DNA from: Alteromonadaceae bacterium
GTDB lineage: Bacteria > Pseudomonadota > Gammaproteobacteria > Enterobacterales > Alteromonadaceae
Assembly: GCA_014872785.1 (NCBI GenBank)
Contig: WKFJ01000056.1
Span: 18,794 to 82,793 of the forward strand
Length of the DNA stretch: 64,000 nt
Reading direction: 5' to 3'
Part shown: positions 1 to 8,734 of the stretch, piece after piece
How the letters are laid out: each line of letters starts with the position of its first letter
How positions within the stretch are numbered: position 1 is the stretch's first letter
The notes under the pieces: generated by a model
Database searches by the model: none
The model's input: only the letters and a program-made list of their open reading frames with translations
What the model was told of the DNA's origin: nothing
Position numbers and translations under genes: made by a program

Positions 1-1
1 G

Positions 2-241
2 GCACAATCGATGGCAACCGAGTTGATGCAGGATAAATTGTATTTTAGCGAATTTTTTGGAAAGGAATCGCCTGAATTGGCATTGGCTGACAGCTTACTG
101 CGTATCGTCAGAGCATTGCAGCGTTCCATCGTATTTAACCAAGAAGAGCCTGAGCAGACACTATCTCAGTGGCAGCAACAATCTCCCAATCGAACGCTTT
201 GGGTGTCGGCACTAGAAAACCAATTAGCCGAATTTGCATAG
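2..241 (+). CDS. C-terminal part of an unrecognised protein, cut by the window edge
   Basis: The frame is open from the first bases of the window with no stop before it, so the ATG at 11 is probably internal and the gene starts outside. The visible 79 residues are soluble, fairly acidic and glutamine-rich near the end, with no motif I recognise. The stop lies 10 bp before the next gene on the same strand, which suggests co-transcription. Function unknown. Confidence 0.55.
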   Translation, partial: AQSMATELMQDKLYFSEFFGKESPELALADSLLRIVRALQRSIVFNQEEPEQTLSQWQQQSPNRTLWVSALENQLAEFA

Positions 242-251
242 AGCGAGAATA

Positions 252-737
252 ATGATTAGAACAACAGTTAAGTGGAATCCCATGCTGCCAGATATTTGTG
301 GTGTGCCAAACAACAAACGATTCACGGGCTTATACCACCACCAAAACATTTACTATGCGGTCACTGACCAGGGCATGTCGCCAGTGAAGTTTCACAAGGC
401 TCTGGAAGTGTTTTTAACCTACGCTAACAATGACGCGACATTTCGGTCGATGGGATTCTATGAAGGTAAGCGCGTGATTATTCTCGATCACATTATGCAA
501 GTGGTGTACTTGGTCGACCCGGATGAAGTGGATGACATCATCGCAGGTGATGGCAATACCGAACATATGCTGGCAAAAGCACAAGATTTAGGTAATCAAG
601 ACAGCGCAAAAGCGTTTGTGGCGTTGTATTACGATCCGCACAAGAGTCAACTTACTCAAGCAAATGACAGTGACGTGACCAAGTCTAGTGCCCAATTGAA
701 TAACGTTGTTTCCCTTCGTTCCTATTCAGTAGCGTGA
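252..737 (+). CDS. Hypothetical protein, about 161 aa
   Basis: I chose the ATG at 252 rather than the upstream in-frame start at 234 because 234 overlaps the previous gene and a weak GAGCGAG ribosome site sits before 252. The protein is soluble and has no signal peptide or transmembrane segment. The middle is acidic (VDPDEVDDI) and the C-terminal 40 residues are low-complexity and polar. I do not recognise a family. It sits between the truncated first gene and the RecG-like helicase on the same strand. Confidence 0.6.
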   Translation: MIRTTVKWNPMLPDICGVPNNKRFTGLYHHQNIYYAVTDQGMSPVKFHKALEVFLTYANNDATFRSMGFYEGKRVIILDHIMQVVYLVDPDEVDDIIAGDGNTEHMLAKAQDLGNQDSAKAFVALYYDPHKSQLTQANDSDVTKSSAQLNNVVSLRSYSVA

Positions 738-790
738 ATATCAAACCAAGGTAGGCTGATAAACATTGAGTAAACAAGTATTGGCAGATT

Positions 791-2722
791 ATGAAACTGG
801 GGCGATTAAAATCAGCAGGTATAGAGCAGGCGTGGCAAGTGCCATTATATTGCCCGTCTGAGTATCGAGATTACCAAACTGTTGCTGTGCAATTTGACCC
901 CCGTTTTCTGACCACAGGTGCCTATGCCGTATTCAAAGGCAAATTGGCGTCGTTACCACAGACCACATGGACCAACAAAAAACCGCGAACACAATTTATT
1001 GTCACTGACGGGCAATATGAGATCAATTTCAGTTTGTTTGGGGATGTCAGAGCGACAGTGGCAAAGTACGACGTTGGCGACGTGTTGTGCGTGTGTGGCA
1101 CTATCGCACGCTTTGGCTCAAAAGTGTTCATTGACCAGGCTGAGATAGTGGATAGCGAGTTTGTTGGCAAGATCATCCCAGTATACAAAGGCATTGCCGG
1201 CAAACTTTCGCCAGATAATGCAAGAAAATCAATTTTGGGATTGCTAGACCAGACCATTCCAATGGCAGCTGATACGTTATATTCACTTATCAGTGCTCAT
1301 GTCCCTGATGAACACATTCGAGCCTTCCTTCAATGTCCAACACTGACAATGGAGCAAGTGCTTGAGCAACTGCATCGCCCCAGTAACGAAGACATGGGAT
1401 ATCACGCGTTAGGCGTAATGACAAAAATTGCACACTTAGCAGGCGCCGAACACTTAATCGAACGCGCTAAAGCTCAAGTGGCCACGCCTGTTCCTCCCAT
1501 CGAAGGCATTGAGCTTGGTAAGTTGTGTGCCAATATTCCTTTTAGCCTCACAGACGAACAATGGACGTGTGTTCACGACGCCGTTGAGAGTATTAAAAAA
1601 GGAAATCTGTTAAACGCGCTTTTGGTGGGTGATGTAGGCACAGGAAAAACCGTTGTCTATGGGCTGATCGCGGCTTATTGCGCAAGTGGGGGTCACAAAG
1701 TCGCCATCTTGTTGCCGAACCAAAATCTTGCAAGGCAAATCTTTCAGGAACTTAGCGAATACTTCTTTGACCTTGGGGTAGGGATGGTGACGGCGAATCG
1801 AAAAGATGAGCTACACGATAAACGCATCATCATTGGTACCACGGCGCTATTATTCCAAGACGTGTCAGTCAGTCTGGTTATCTGCGATGAGCAGCAAAAG
1901 TTGGCGACATCTCAACGCGAGCAATTACGCGGTGAGCATACCCATATTCTTGAAGTGAGTGCGACACCCATACCGCGCACGATGGCGTTTGCACTTTATG
2001 GCGCAGTTAAGTTGCTTCGGTTGACTCGATGTCATGCCGACAAGACTATTCACACCAATGTCTTTGACCAAAGCAATAAACGGTTAATGTTTGAGGGGAT
2101 CAAGCAAACCATTGCCAGAGGTAAAAAGGTCATCATTGTGTGCCCTAAATGCCAAGGAGAACAACAGCAGCAAGGCGATTTGTTATCTGTTGACACGCTC
2201 TATTCACGTTTCATTCGATTGTACCCAGGGAAAGTGGCGTTGTGCCACTCTCAACAAGAAGACGAGGCTAATCAAGCAGCGATAGACGCGATGAAGCAAG
2301 GCAAAGCGCAAATATTGATATCCACCACAATGACTGAAATCGGCTTGACCATACCTGAAGTCGAGAGGGTGAGCGTGATCAACGCTGAGCGCTTCGGACT
2401 AACACAACTTCATCAATTAAGAGGCAGAGCAGTGCGCAAAGGAGGCGTAGGATATTGTGACTTATTTTTGCCCAACCAAGTGAAAAATCCCGATACAGCC
2501 ACGCGTATGCAAATCATGGTCGATACTAGCGATGGCTTTGAGATCGCCAAAGCCGATCTTGCGTTACGCGGTACGGGTGATTTATCCCACTTAAGCAAAC
2601 AACAACACGGCGCCTATGCGGCTGTCATAAAGAATATCAAAGGCTCGTTGGATGATATCGAGTTGGTAATGGAAGAAGTCGAGCACTTCGCAACGTTACC
2701 CCCGACCCAGCAAGCCAGTTAA
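791..2722 (+). CDS. RecG-like superfamily 2 DNA helicase
   Basis: This 643-aa protein is close to the usual RecG length of about 690. An N-terminal OB/wedge-like region covers about residues 25-130. The helicase core follows: Walker A GDVGTGKT near residue 280, the motif II sequence DEQQ near 364 where RecG normally has DEQH, and ATPIPRTMA, which is the hallmark RecG motif III. LRGRAVRKGG near the end corresponds to motif VI. RecG remodels forks and branched DNA; a copy on a mobile element probably serves its own replication or recombination (inference). The ribosome site before ATG 791 is weak. Confidence 0.85.
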   Translation: MKLGRLKSAGIEQAWQVPLYCPSEYRDYQTVAVQFDPRFLTTGAYAVFKGKLASLPQTTWTNKKPRTQFIVTDGQYEINFSLFGDVRATVAKYDVGDVLCVCGTIARFGSKVFIDQAEIVDSEFVGKIIPVYKGIAGKLSPDNARKSILGLLDQTIPMAADTLYSLISAHVPDEHIRAFLQCPTLTMEQVLEQLHRPSNEDMGYHALGVMTKIAHLAGAEHLIERAKAQVATPVPPIEGIELGKLCANIPFSLTDEQWTCVHDAVESIKKGNLLNALLVGDVGTGKTVVYGLIAAYCASGGHKVAILLPNQNLARQIFQELSEYFFDLGVGMVTANRKDELHDKRIIIGTTALLFQDVSVSLVICDEQQKLATSQREQLRGEHTHILEVSATPIPRTMAFALYGAVKLLRLTRCHADKTIHTNVFDQSNKRLMFEGIKQTIARGKKVIIVCPKCQGEQQQQGDLLSVDTLYSRFIRLYPGKVALCHSQQEDEANQAAIDAMKQGKAQILISTTMTEIGLTIPEVERVSVINAERFGLTQLHQLRGRAVRKGGVGYCDLFLPNQVKNPDTATRMQIMVDTSDGFEIAKADLALRGTGDLSHLSKQQHGAYAAVIKNIKGSLDDIELVMEEVEHFATLPPTQQAS

Positions 2723-2734
2723 CTAGGAATTACC

Positions 2735-3496
2735 ATGATCCACGCGACCGATGCACTGTTAATCATACTGAGAAAATGGGGGATTTTTATTGGATTGTTT
2801 GCGCTGTTATTTCAGATGCAAAAATACTATATATTCAGCCTTCAACGGATAGGTGGCAGGCCACTGATGCTGTTCCCTGCGTCATTTTCAGTGCCCGTAC
2901 ATGAATTATCTCATGCATTGAGTGCGATTTGTTTCGGCCACAAAATAACAGAGATTAAACTATTTACCCCTAATGGAGCCGGTACGCTAGGTTACGTCAA
3001 CCACAGTTGGCGGCCAACGCTGATCTCGCCGTTTTCCAATGCAATTATTGGCATGGCACCCATTGCTGGTGGCTTGGCGGCCATTTATGGTCTGACACTG
3101 TGGTTAATGCCTGACATGCAGACGTTTATCCAGTCTATGCCTGCGGTGAGAAATGACGATGCGCTGCTGGTGGCACAGATCTATTTTGAGAATCTATACG
3201 CATTGTTTGTGGCCCATATGGGGTTGCCTATGTTTTGGTTGTGGCTGTTTTTAATGGCCAATATCGCAGTGTTTGCTGCACCTAGTTCTGTGGACTTTGA
3301 AGGCTCGGCGGTGGGGCTGACAGGGTTTTTCGGTATCTATCTGGTTGCGGTGATGTTTTCACCTGCTGATAACAGTATTCACCAAACGTTATTGGGTGTG
3401 GTCGATCCGGTGGTGCCCATTTTGATTTTAAGTGCGTTGAGTATCGGCATATTGTGTTTGTTGCTTACCGTAATCCGACTCCTTCTACGACGATAA
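2735..3496 (+). CDS. M50-type (site-2 protease-like) membrane metallopeptidase
   Basis: The protein has 253 aa and several hydrophobic segments. HELSH near residue 57 matches the HExxH zinc motif, and ANIAVFAAPSSVDFEG matches the second M50 signature, in which Asn, Pro and Asp-Gly complete the active site. In the family, these proteases cut substrates within or near the membrane. It starts 12 bp after the RecG-like gene behind an AGGAA ribosome site and belongs to the same run of genes. The substrate cannot be inferred from the sequence. Confidence 0.75.
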   Translation: MIHATDALLIILRKWGIFIGLFALLFQMQKYYIFSLQRIGGRPLMLFPASFSVPVHELSHALSAICFGHKITEIKLFTPNGAGTLGYVNHSWRPTLISPFSNAIIGMAPIAGGLAAIYGLTLWLMPDMQTFIQSMPAVRNDDALLVAQIYFENLYALFVAHMGLPMFWLWLFLMANIAVFAAPSSVDFEGSAVGLTGFFGIYLVAVMFSPADNSIHQTLLGVVDPVVPILILSALSIGILCLLLTVIRLLLRR

Positions 3497-3507
3497 GGAC
3501 ATCAAAC

Positions 3508-4071
3508 ATGTATTTTGAAAAATTTCACGAGGCTTCCAAACGCAGTTTGGCTTTTGGCGTGCTAGAAAATAATGTGATTGGGCTATGCACGGAGCGCTTT
3601 TTAGAAAATGAGAGCGTGCTTGAACGAGTATTATCTGCCATCAATGCTGAAACTTCACATCTCACGCCAGAAGAAATCAGTGCCACCAGTTTTGGTTTGC
3701 ATACACGCCTGTGTCAAGCTATTGCTCTGGCAACGTCAATTCCGATCTACTTAACAATTGGTTATGTGTCCCTACAAGGGCAAAAGCTGTTCTATACCTC
3801 GGAGGAGGCGTTAAAATCCTATCTTGGAGGACGTTCTCCACAAGCATTGAATTTACATACCTGGCTGACATTACCGTCGATGGAAATTATTGATGTAACC
3901 CTTTCAACGTCAATAGGCCTGAATCAGCGTGAGCCCGAATTGTTTGGCAATATTGTGACCAAGCATCCTGATGAGTTAAGCGGAGGGCTGGCTTACCACC
4001 CTCAGCTGTTAGGTATCGATTATTTCGACAATATTGGAGCAACGTACATCATCAACTCAAAATTTGACTAA
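3508..4071 (+). CDS. Hypothetical protein, about 187 aa
   Basis: The open frame extends back to 3454, but ATG 3508 is chosen because it follows an AAGGA ribosome site and clears the previous gene. The protein looks cytoplasmic, with no signal peptide, long hydrophobic helix or cysteine cluster. I do not recognise the family. It lies between the M50-type protease and the OmpA-type lipoprotein on the same strand. Confidence 0.6.
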   Translation: MYFEKFHEASKRSLAFGVLENNVIGLCTERFLENESVLERVLSAINAETSHLTPEEISATSFGLHTRLCQAIALATSIPIYLTIGYVSLQGQKLFYTSEEALKSYLGGRSPQALNLHTWLTLPSMEIIDVTLSTSIGLNQREPELFGNIVTKHPDELSGGLAYHPQLLGIDYFDNIGATYIINSKFD

Positions 4072-4227
4072 TTAGGTAGAGAACTTGCGCAAATCAACCC
4101 TTAAAAAATCAAGTTATCACTTAAAATATCAGCGTATGAACTTGAGTACCTGTGCGTTTTGCATTAATTTTGATAGGTTGAATTTTTACCGAATCGTGTG
4201 GGGCGATGACCGAGGGAGCGACTGAAA

Positions 4228-5226
4228 ATGGCAGTAGGAAGAATGCGACTGGTATTACTGACAATGGGGCTGTTGTTGTTGGCAGGGTGCCAATCAACGT
4301 CACCATCGAAAAAATCGACGACCAAGCATGTGCCTGTGGCGGTAAAACAAGCCACATCACCCACTCCAAAACCTGCGTCTAAACCAGTAAAGCCAGATAT
4401 TACCTTTACGCAGGCTGCGCTTGATAAAGAACCCGTAAAAAAACTGGCAGAGTCGTTCGACACCATCAGTTTAAAGAAATTCAAGTTACAACAACACAAT
4501 CTGTACAAGACTGAGCTGACCAACGCTATTTTGTTTGAAACTGATTCTGCAGAGTCTTACAGCATTGAATCAAAAGATGTCAGCGCTATTGCTGAGATAT
4601 TTAACTCAGGTGAGCTTGGTAAAAACCTTTACATTGTCGGTCACACAGACAGTCGCGGCAATGAGTCTTATAACTTGCGATTATCACTTCGCCGAGCCAT
4701 GAGTGTGGCAACCAAACTGGTGGAAGAAGGGGTGGATGTGTCGCGCATTAAATTGGTTCCTGCTGGCGAGTATCAACCCATCGCACCGAACAAGCGAGGC
4801 AGCTTTATCAACAACCGTCGAGTGGATATTCTGTCGGCGAACTCCAAAGCGTTGTTGTCCGCATTTATCAGAGAACAGGATTGCCGAGGCATCGATAAGG
4901 CGTGCCAGCAAGTGGAGTTGAGCGTCATTTCTTTGGAAAAAGACGATGCGCTGGGGGTGGTGATGAAATCGCAGCGCTACGACAGTGTTACAGTCGCCGC
5001 CCCAGGTAAAAGTAATCTGCGTCAGTTGAGCACTGACCTAAAAGAAAAAGGTGCAGTTGCCGTAGATGAACGCGAGCAACAACGCTCAGAAACCGTAAGA
5101 ACGGGGATCGCAAAATCGATGATCCGTGACACATTTTCAATGGACGTCATTATGCGCGAACCGCTAGTGTTCAAGACCATCGTCAGAGATGTGTTGCGTT
5201 TTGACGCGAAGCATATCATCAAATAA
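4228..5226 (+). CDS. OmpA-family outer-membrane lipoprotein
   Basis: A type II signal peptide ends in the lipobox LAGC near residue 21, followed by a Ser/Lys/Pro-rich linker. The OmpA C-terminal peptidoglycan-binding domain lies at about residues 100-205, recognised by VGHTDSRG, the following LRRA helix and NRRVDI. About 130 further residues after the OmpA domain are not part of the usual fold and are unrecognised. It probably anchors the envelope to peptidoglycan. The gene follows a 156-bp gap with no clear promoter and is followed closely by a membrane-protein gene. Confidence 0.85.
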   Translation: MAVGRMRLVLLTMGLLLLAGCQSTSPSKKSTTKHVPVAVKQATSPTPKPASKPVKPDITFTQAALDKEPVKKLAESFDTISLKKFKLQQHNLYKTELTNAILFETDSAESYSIESKDVSAIAEIFNSGELGKNLYIVGHTDSRGNESYNLRLSLRRAMSVATKLVEEGVDVSRIKLVPAGEYQPIAPNKRGSFINNRRVDILSANSKALLSAFIREQDCRGIDKACQQVELSVISLEKDDALGVVMKSQRYDSVTVAAPGKSNLRQLSTDLKEKGAVAVDEREQQRSETVRTGIAKSMIRDTFSMDVIMREPLVFKTIVRDVLRFDAKHIIK

Positions 5227-5236
5227 GGAGACCGAA

Positions 5237-6556
5237 TTGGAATTTTCGACTGAATTTGAAAAATTGATGAACGACTCGCCGCTGGATGAGGTGGGAAGGC
5301 ATCACAATCAGGAGCATCTTTCGCGCTTGGTTGACGAAGAATTACGCGAGGCAAAACAAACCAATGTCATTAATACCGACAGAGATTACCGCACAATCCG
5401 CATTTCCTCTGCCGCGATGACATCCGTGACCGAACGCATGGGTCGTTGGGTAGAACGACGCAATGATTTGATTGTAAAAATGCAAGCTAAGTTTGGCAAA
5501 AACACCGCTTCAAGCGCTGATGCAAAACAGCAAGAAATCTTAAAAGACAAAGAAGAAAAATTGTCTCAGGCTCGCGAGCAGTATATGCACGATACGCACT
5601 ATGCCGACATGGAATCTGCTTATAATCGAAGTAAAGACCGGTTTGAGACGATGCGCGATGAACATGGTGGTAAACCCCCTGTGAAACGCAAGACGTTGCT
5701 CTATGGTATTTCAATCATGGCCATTGGCTTTATCGAATGGTTTATCAACTTTTCCACGTTTAATGCCAAGTATCCCGAAGGTATTGCCTTTGGTGCGACG
5801 ATTTTGGTGGCTTTGGCGATTGCATTTGCGTCACATTTTCACGGCGCATTGTTAAAGCAAAGAGTGGCATTGTTTGCGCCATCACGCACCAAAACACAGA
5901 AACGTCAGGAATTGTTGTATCAAGGCTTTTTTACTCTGTTACTGATATTGGCATTGGCGCTTGTGACATACAGTCGATACGACTTATTGTCTGAAACCAT
6001 GTTGGCCACCACTGGGGGTGGTTTGCCTGCATTGCCCGGCAGCGAAACCGAAGAAGTATCCATCTGGGGCGAGTTATGGCCATTTGTGTTTATGAACTTA
6101 GTGGTGTGGATGCTCGGTGTGGGCATCAGCTATATGACTCATGATAGCGAACCAGATTATCAAGAAGCAGATAAGGATTATCAGCAATCGAAAAAGCGCT
6201 TTTTCAAGGTCAAGGATGGTTTGATTGCGGAGGAACGCCGGATTGATGCGGAATATGAGAAGAAGTTAGGCGCGATCAAAAATACGCAAAAGGCCACGCA
6301 TGCCGAATATGCCACTATTCAGACATTACTCGAGCGATTGACTAAAAAAGAAGACTCGATGGTCAAGCAGGCGGTCAGCTATGTGAATGAAATGATCGAA
6401 AAGCACCAGATGATGCTGGTGGCGGGGTTACGTTCAAATCAATTGACTGAGACGAAAGTCGGTCCTGATCTATTGTCAGTCGATGCTTATCAGCAAAAAG
6501 TCATCACCATCAATGCTGCTTTTGTACGCACTAAGCTTAACTTTACGGAATATTAA
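5237..6556 (+). CDS. Multi-pass inner-membrane protein with coiled-coil ends
   Basis: TTG 5237 is the likely start because an AAGGAG ribosome site lies 6 bp upstream and the more upstream start would overlap the lipoprotein gene. The 440-aa protein has a charged, coiled-coil-like N-terminal region up to about residue 160. Four hydrophobic segments follow at roughly 167-185, 195-215, 240-260 and 290-315, then a second Lys/Glu-rich coiled coil. The family is unknown. It sits between an OmpA lipoprotein and a secreted protein, which fits an envelope-spanning assembly (inference). Confidence 0.65.
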   Translation: MEFSTEFEKLMNDSPLDEVGRHHNQEHLSRLVDEELREAKQTNVINTDRDYRTIRISSAAMTSVTERMGRWVERRNDLIVKMQAKFGKNTASSADAKQQEILKDKEEKLSQAREQYMHDTHYADMESAYNRSKDRFETMRDEHGGKPPVKRKTLLYGISIMAIGFIEWFINFSTFNAKYPEGIAFGATILVALAIAFASHFHGALLKQRVALFAPSRTKTQKRQELLYQGFFTLLLILALALVTYSRYDLLSETMLATTGGGLPALPGSETEEVSIWGELWPFVFMNLVVWMLGVGISYMTHDSEPDYQEADKDYQQSKKRFFKVKDGLIAEERRIDAEYEKKLGAIKNTQKATHAEYATIQTLLERLTKKEDSMVKQAVSYVNEMIEKHQMMLVAGLRSNQLTETKVGPDLLSVDAYQQKVITINAAFVRTKLNFTEY

Positions 6557-6566
6557 GGGACTCAAA

Positions 6567-7745
6567 ATGAAAAGATTACTGACATCAATGGTTGCGGCCG
6601 CTGGTCTGTTAAGCGTGACAGGCACAAGTGTGGCACAGATAATCAAAACCAACGATTTGAATCGGTATTGCGGTCAAGACGGCATTCAGCGTCAAACGGT
6701 GTTGTATCTCGACCAGGGCGTGATTGGTAAACAAGATCCTCTTTGGTACAAAGACATTGTGAATAAGCTGCGCTTTTTACCTGGTGAACGGATCAAAGTG
6801 GTGACCATCAAAGATGGTGGCTCAGAAGTTGAGCTGGCGTGGGAGAGTTGTTATCCAGGTTGGACGCCTCAAAAAGCCAAAGAAATCAAAGACTCTGAAA
6901 GCTCACTCACCTTGTTCACCGGTTCCGCGTTGGATGCTGTCAAAGATGACCAGAAGTTTTTTACCAATAACTTTCAGCGAGCGCTGGCACATCCATTGGC
7001 CGGCAGCAAATATGACGATAAGCCGCGCTTTAATCTGAACAATTTCCCGACCAAAAAATTGGTGGAAGCCCTGTACTACGATTCCAAGCGTCTTGAATAC
7101 AAAGACGGTGTCAGTCGCGTGATCATGTTTTCAGATATGATTGAGAAGTCAGAGTTGGTCTCTCATTCAGCGATGTCACCGGATACGGCAGCACAGAAAA
7201 CGGCTGAGCGGTTTCCGATGTTCTTACATCATGCTGACTTTTATATCTACGGCATCAATTACACGCATGGTGAATCAGAACTCAATTCCAAAATGGAACT
7301 GTTTTGGCGTGATTACCTTTTACATTCTGGTGCGAATATCGCGCATTATGGTAATCAGCTAGTTGTGCCCCGTGGCGATGAAATGTTTTCCGTGCAAAGT
7401 TACACAGGGCATGTGGTAGATGGTGACGGTAATAAGGTCATCGCAAGAATGCGATTGGGCTATTACAACACCGGTGAGTTGACGTTTAGCTTACTGACCG
7501 TAGGTGATGAGATTTTACCTATCAAGGGCTCCATTATTACATCCGGCCAGAATCTTGAACTAAACGGCACGGTCACCGCGTCGACGTTTGAGGGCTTTAG
7601 CAAAGGGGATAGAGTAAAATTAACCGGGTCTTCAAAAGAGTTGTCTGGAAAGATTGGGGCACCTGATGACAGAACGGTGGACAAGAAGGGTCAGCAATAC
7701 CTGTTTGATGTGTCGTTTTCTAAAGATACGAATTTGTCACTATAG
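6567..7745 (+). CDS. Secreted hypothetical protein, about 392 aa
   Basis: ATG 6567 follows an AAGGGA ribosome site and opens a clear Sec signal peptide (MKRLLTSMVAAAGLL) with cleavage probably after SVAQ. The mature part has no recognised domain. Its last 120 residues look beta-rich with many Gly and Thr. It is the last gene of the plus-strand run and is followed by a strong hairpin terminator. Confidence 0.65.
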   Translation: MKRLLTSMVAAAGLLSVTGTSVAQIIKTNDLNRYCGQDGIQRQTVLYLDQGVIGKQDPLWYKDIVNKLRFLPGERIKVVTIKDGGSEVELAWESCYPGWTPQKAKEIKDSESSLTLFTGSALDAVKDDQKFFTNNFQRALAHPLAGSKYDDKPRFNLNNFPTKKLVEALYYDSKRLEYKDGVSRVIMFSDMIEKSELVSHSAMSPDTAAQKTAERFPMFLHHADFYIYGINYTHGESELNSKMELFWRDYLLHSGANIAHYGNQLVVPRGDEMFSVQSYTGHVVDGDGNKVIARMRLGYYNTGELTFSLLTVGDEILPIKGSIITSGQNLELNGTVTASTFEGFSKGDRVKLTGSSKELSGKIGAPDDRTVDKKGQQYLFDVSFSKDTNLSL

Positions 7746-7758
7746 TTAGTTATATTTA

Positions 7759-7801
7759 GGCGCGAGTTACCCCGAAAATATGGTAGCTACGCGCCTTTTT
7801 T
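7759..7801 (+). terminator. Rho-independent terminator
   Basis: GGCGCG pairs with CGCGCC, and inside it GTTACC pairs with GGTAGC, followed by six T residues. It lies 14 bp after the stop of the secreted protein and faces the convergent gene at 7812-8558. Confidence 0.8.
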
Positions 7802-7811
7802 ATCTACTGCT

Positions 7812-8558
7812 TCACTTGCGTTTCATGCCCGGATAGGCGCCTTTGGCATAAAAAGATTGGCACAGGTGCTTAATACACTCAAAGGCCGTTGAGCAATCCA
7901 TGCCATCGAAATTCTTCACGTATTCAGCTAACGCTAACATGCCCATAAGGTGTGCCTCAACGAAAGGCACAGGGCAGGCGTTGAATTGTTTTTTAGCCGG
8001 ATTGCCGACGCGAATAAAAACGTTGCTATCCTGATTTTCGATGCTGAAGTTTTTATTTTCATCACCGTGATTGGAAAATTCGCACGCAGGTAAAAATCCC
8101 AATAGTACCCCAATAACAATGGGTAATTCTGTCTTGGTAATTTGGATTTTGATCTTCTTGGTCTTCCACGCATATTCTTTGGTGCCATTCTTTAGCTTTT
8201 CTGCGGATTCCAGCGACACCGTCTTCCAGTGACCCTGCGTTTCATCGCGTGATACGCAGACGGCGGCTTGCTTGCCATGGGACTTAATCGACATATACGC
8301 TTTTTTATCTTCACCAGCGGATGCTTTGGGTGTGGAGGTGGATGCGCGTTGTGCTGGGGCGTTGTTTGCATATGGTTGATGCCCTTGTTGAGCGTGAGGC
8401 GTGTTGCGTTGCTGAGAGAGCGCTTGTGGCGATGCTGGTGCAAATGCTGGTGGTTGTGCTGGTGCTGAACCTGATTGGCTGTGAAACGCGTTTTGTGGCT
8501 GTTGTCGCTGACCATTGAGCGAGTTTGCTGGTGGGTGCGGCTGATGAAATTGAGTCAT
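7812..8558 (-). CDS. Hypothetical protein with Pro/Gln-rich N-terminus
   Basis: The 248-aa protein begins with about 100 low-complexity residues rich in Pro, Gln, Ala and His, then a folded region of about 145 residues with four or five cysteines. No signal peptide and no recognised family. A CGGAGTG ribosome site precedes the ATG. It is the only minus-strand gene in the first 45 kb and diverges from the large secreted protein gene. Confidence 0.65.
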   Translation of the reverse strand: MTQFHQPHPPANSLNGQRQQPQNAFHSQSGSAPAQPPAFAPASPQALSQQRNTPHAQQGHQPYANNAPAQRASTSTPKASAGEDKKAYMSIKSHGKQAAVCVSRDETQGHWKTVSLESAEKLKNGTKEYAWKTKKIKIQITKTELPIVIGVLLGFLPACEFSNHGDENKNFSIENQDSNVFIRVGNPAKKQFNACPVPFVEAHLMGMLALAEYVKNFDGMDCSTAFECIKHLCQSFYAKGAYPGMKRK

Positions 8559-8641
8559 AAATCACTCCGAAAGTAAAAGATATTGGTAGTGTCTCGTACT
8601 TGTATATTCTCGCTACTAAATGGTGCCAGCAAAAATCATGG

Positions 8642-8702
8642 GCTAGACCGAGGTATTCACCAGACCCTAGCGACCCTTTAATTTATTGTACTCGGTTAGG
8701 AT
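8642..8702 (+). promoter_or_regulatory. CTAG-dyad box 1 and promoter of the 1900-aa secreted protein
   Basis: CTAG half-sites at 8643 and 8667 are 24 bp apart, with AGGTATTCACC between. TAGGAT at 8697-8702 begins 26 bp after the second CTAG and serves as the -10. No good -35 is visible, which suggests activator dependence. Confidence 0.75.
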
Positions 8703-8734
8703 GCGCAGCATAGCAGAACTATGAGGTGCACAAC

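Noticed and set aside
766..861. 31-codon frame starting at TTG 766 overlapping the RecG-like start
   Set aside because: Short, overlapping the helicase in another frame, and with no clear ribosome site.
8192..8565. Several His/Thr- or Trp/Cys-rich frames over the Pro/Gln-rich coding region
   Set aside because: They are shadow frames of a low-complexity coding sequence.
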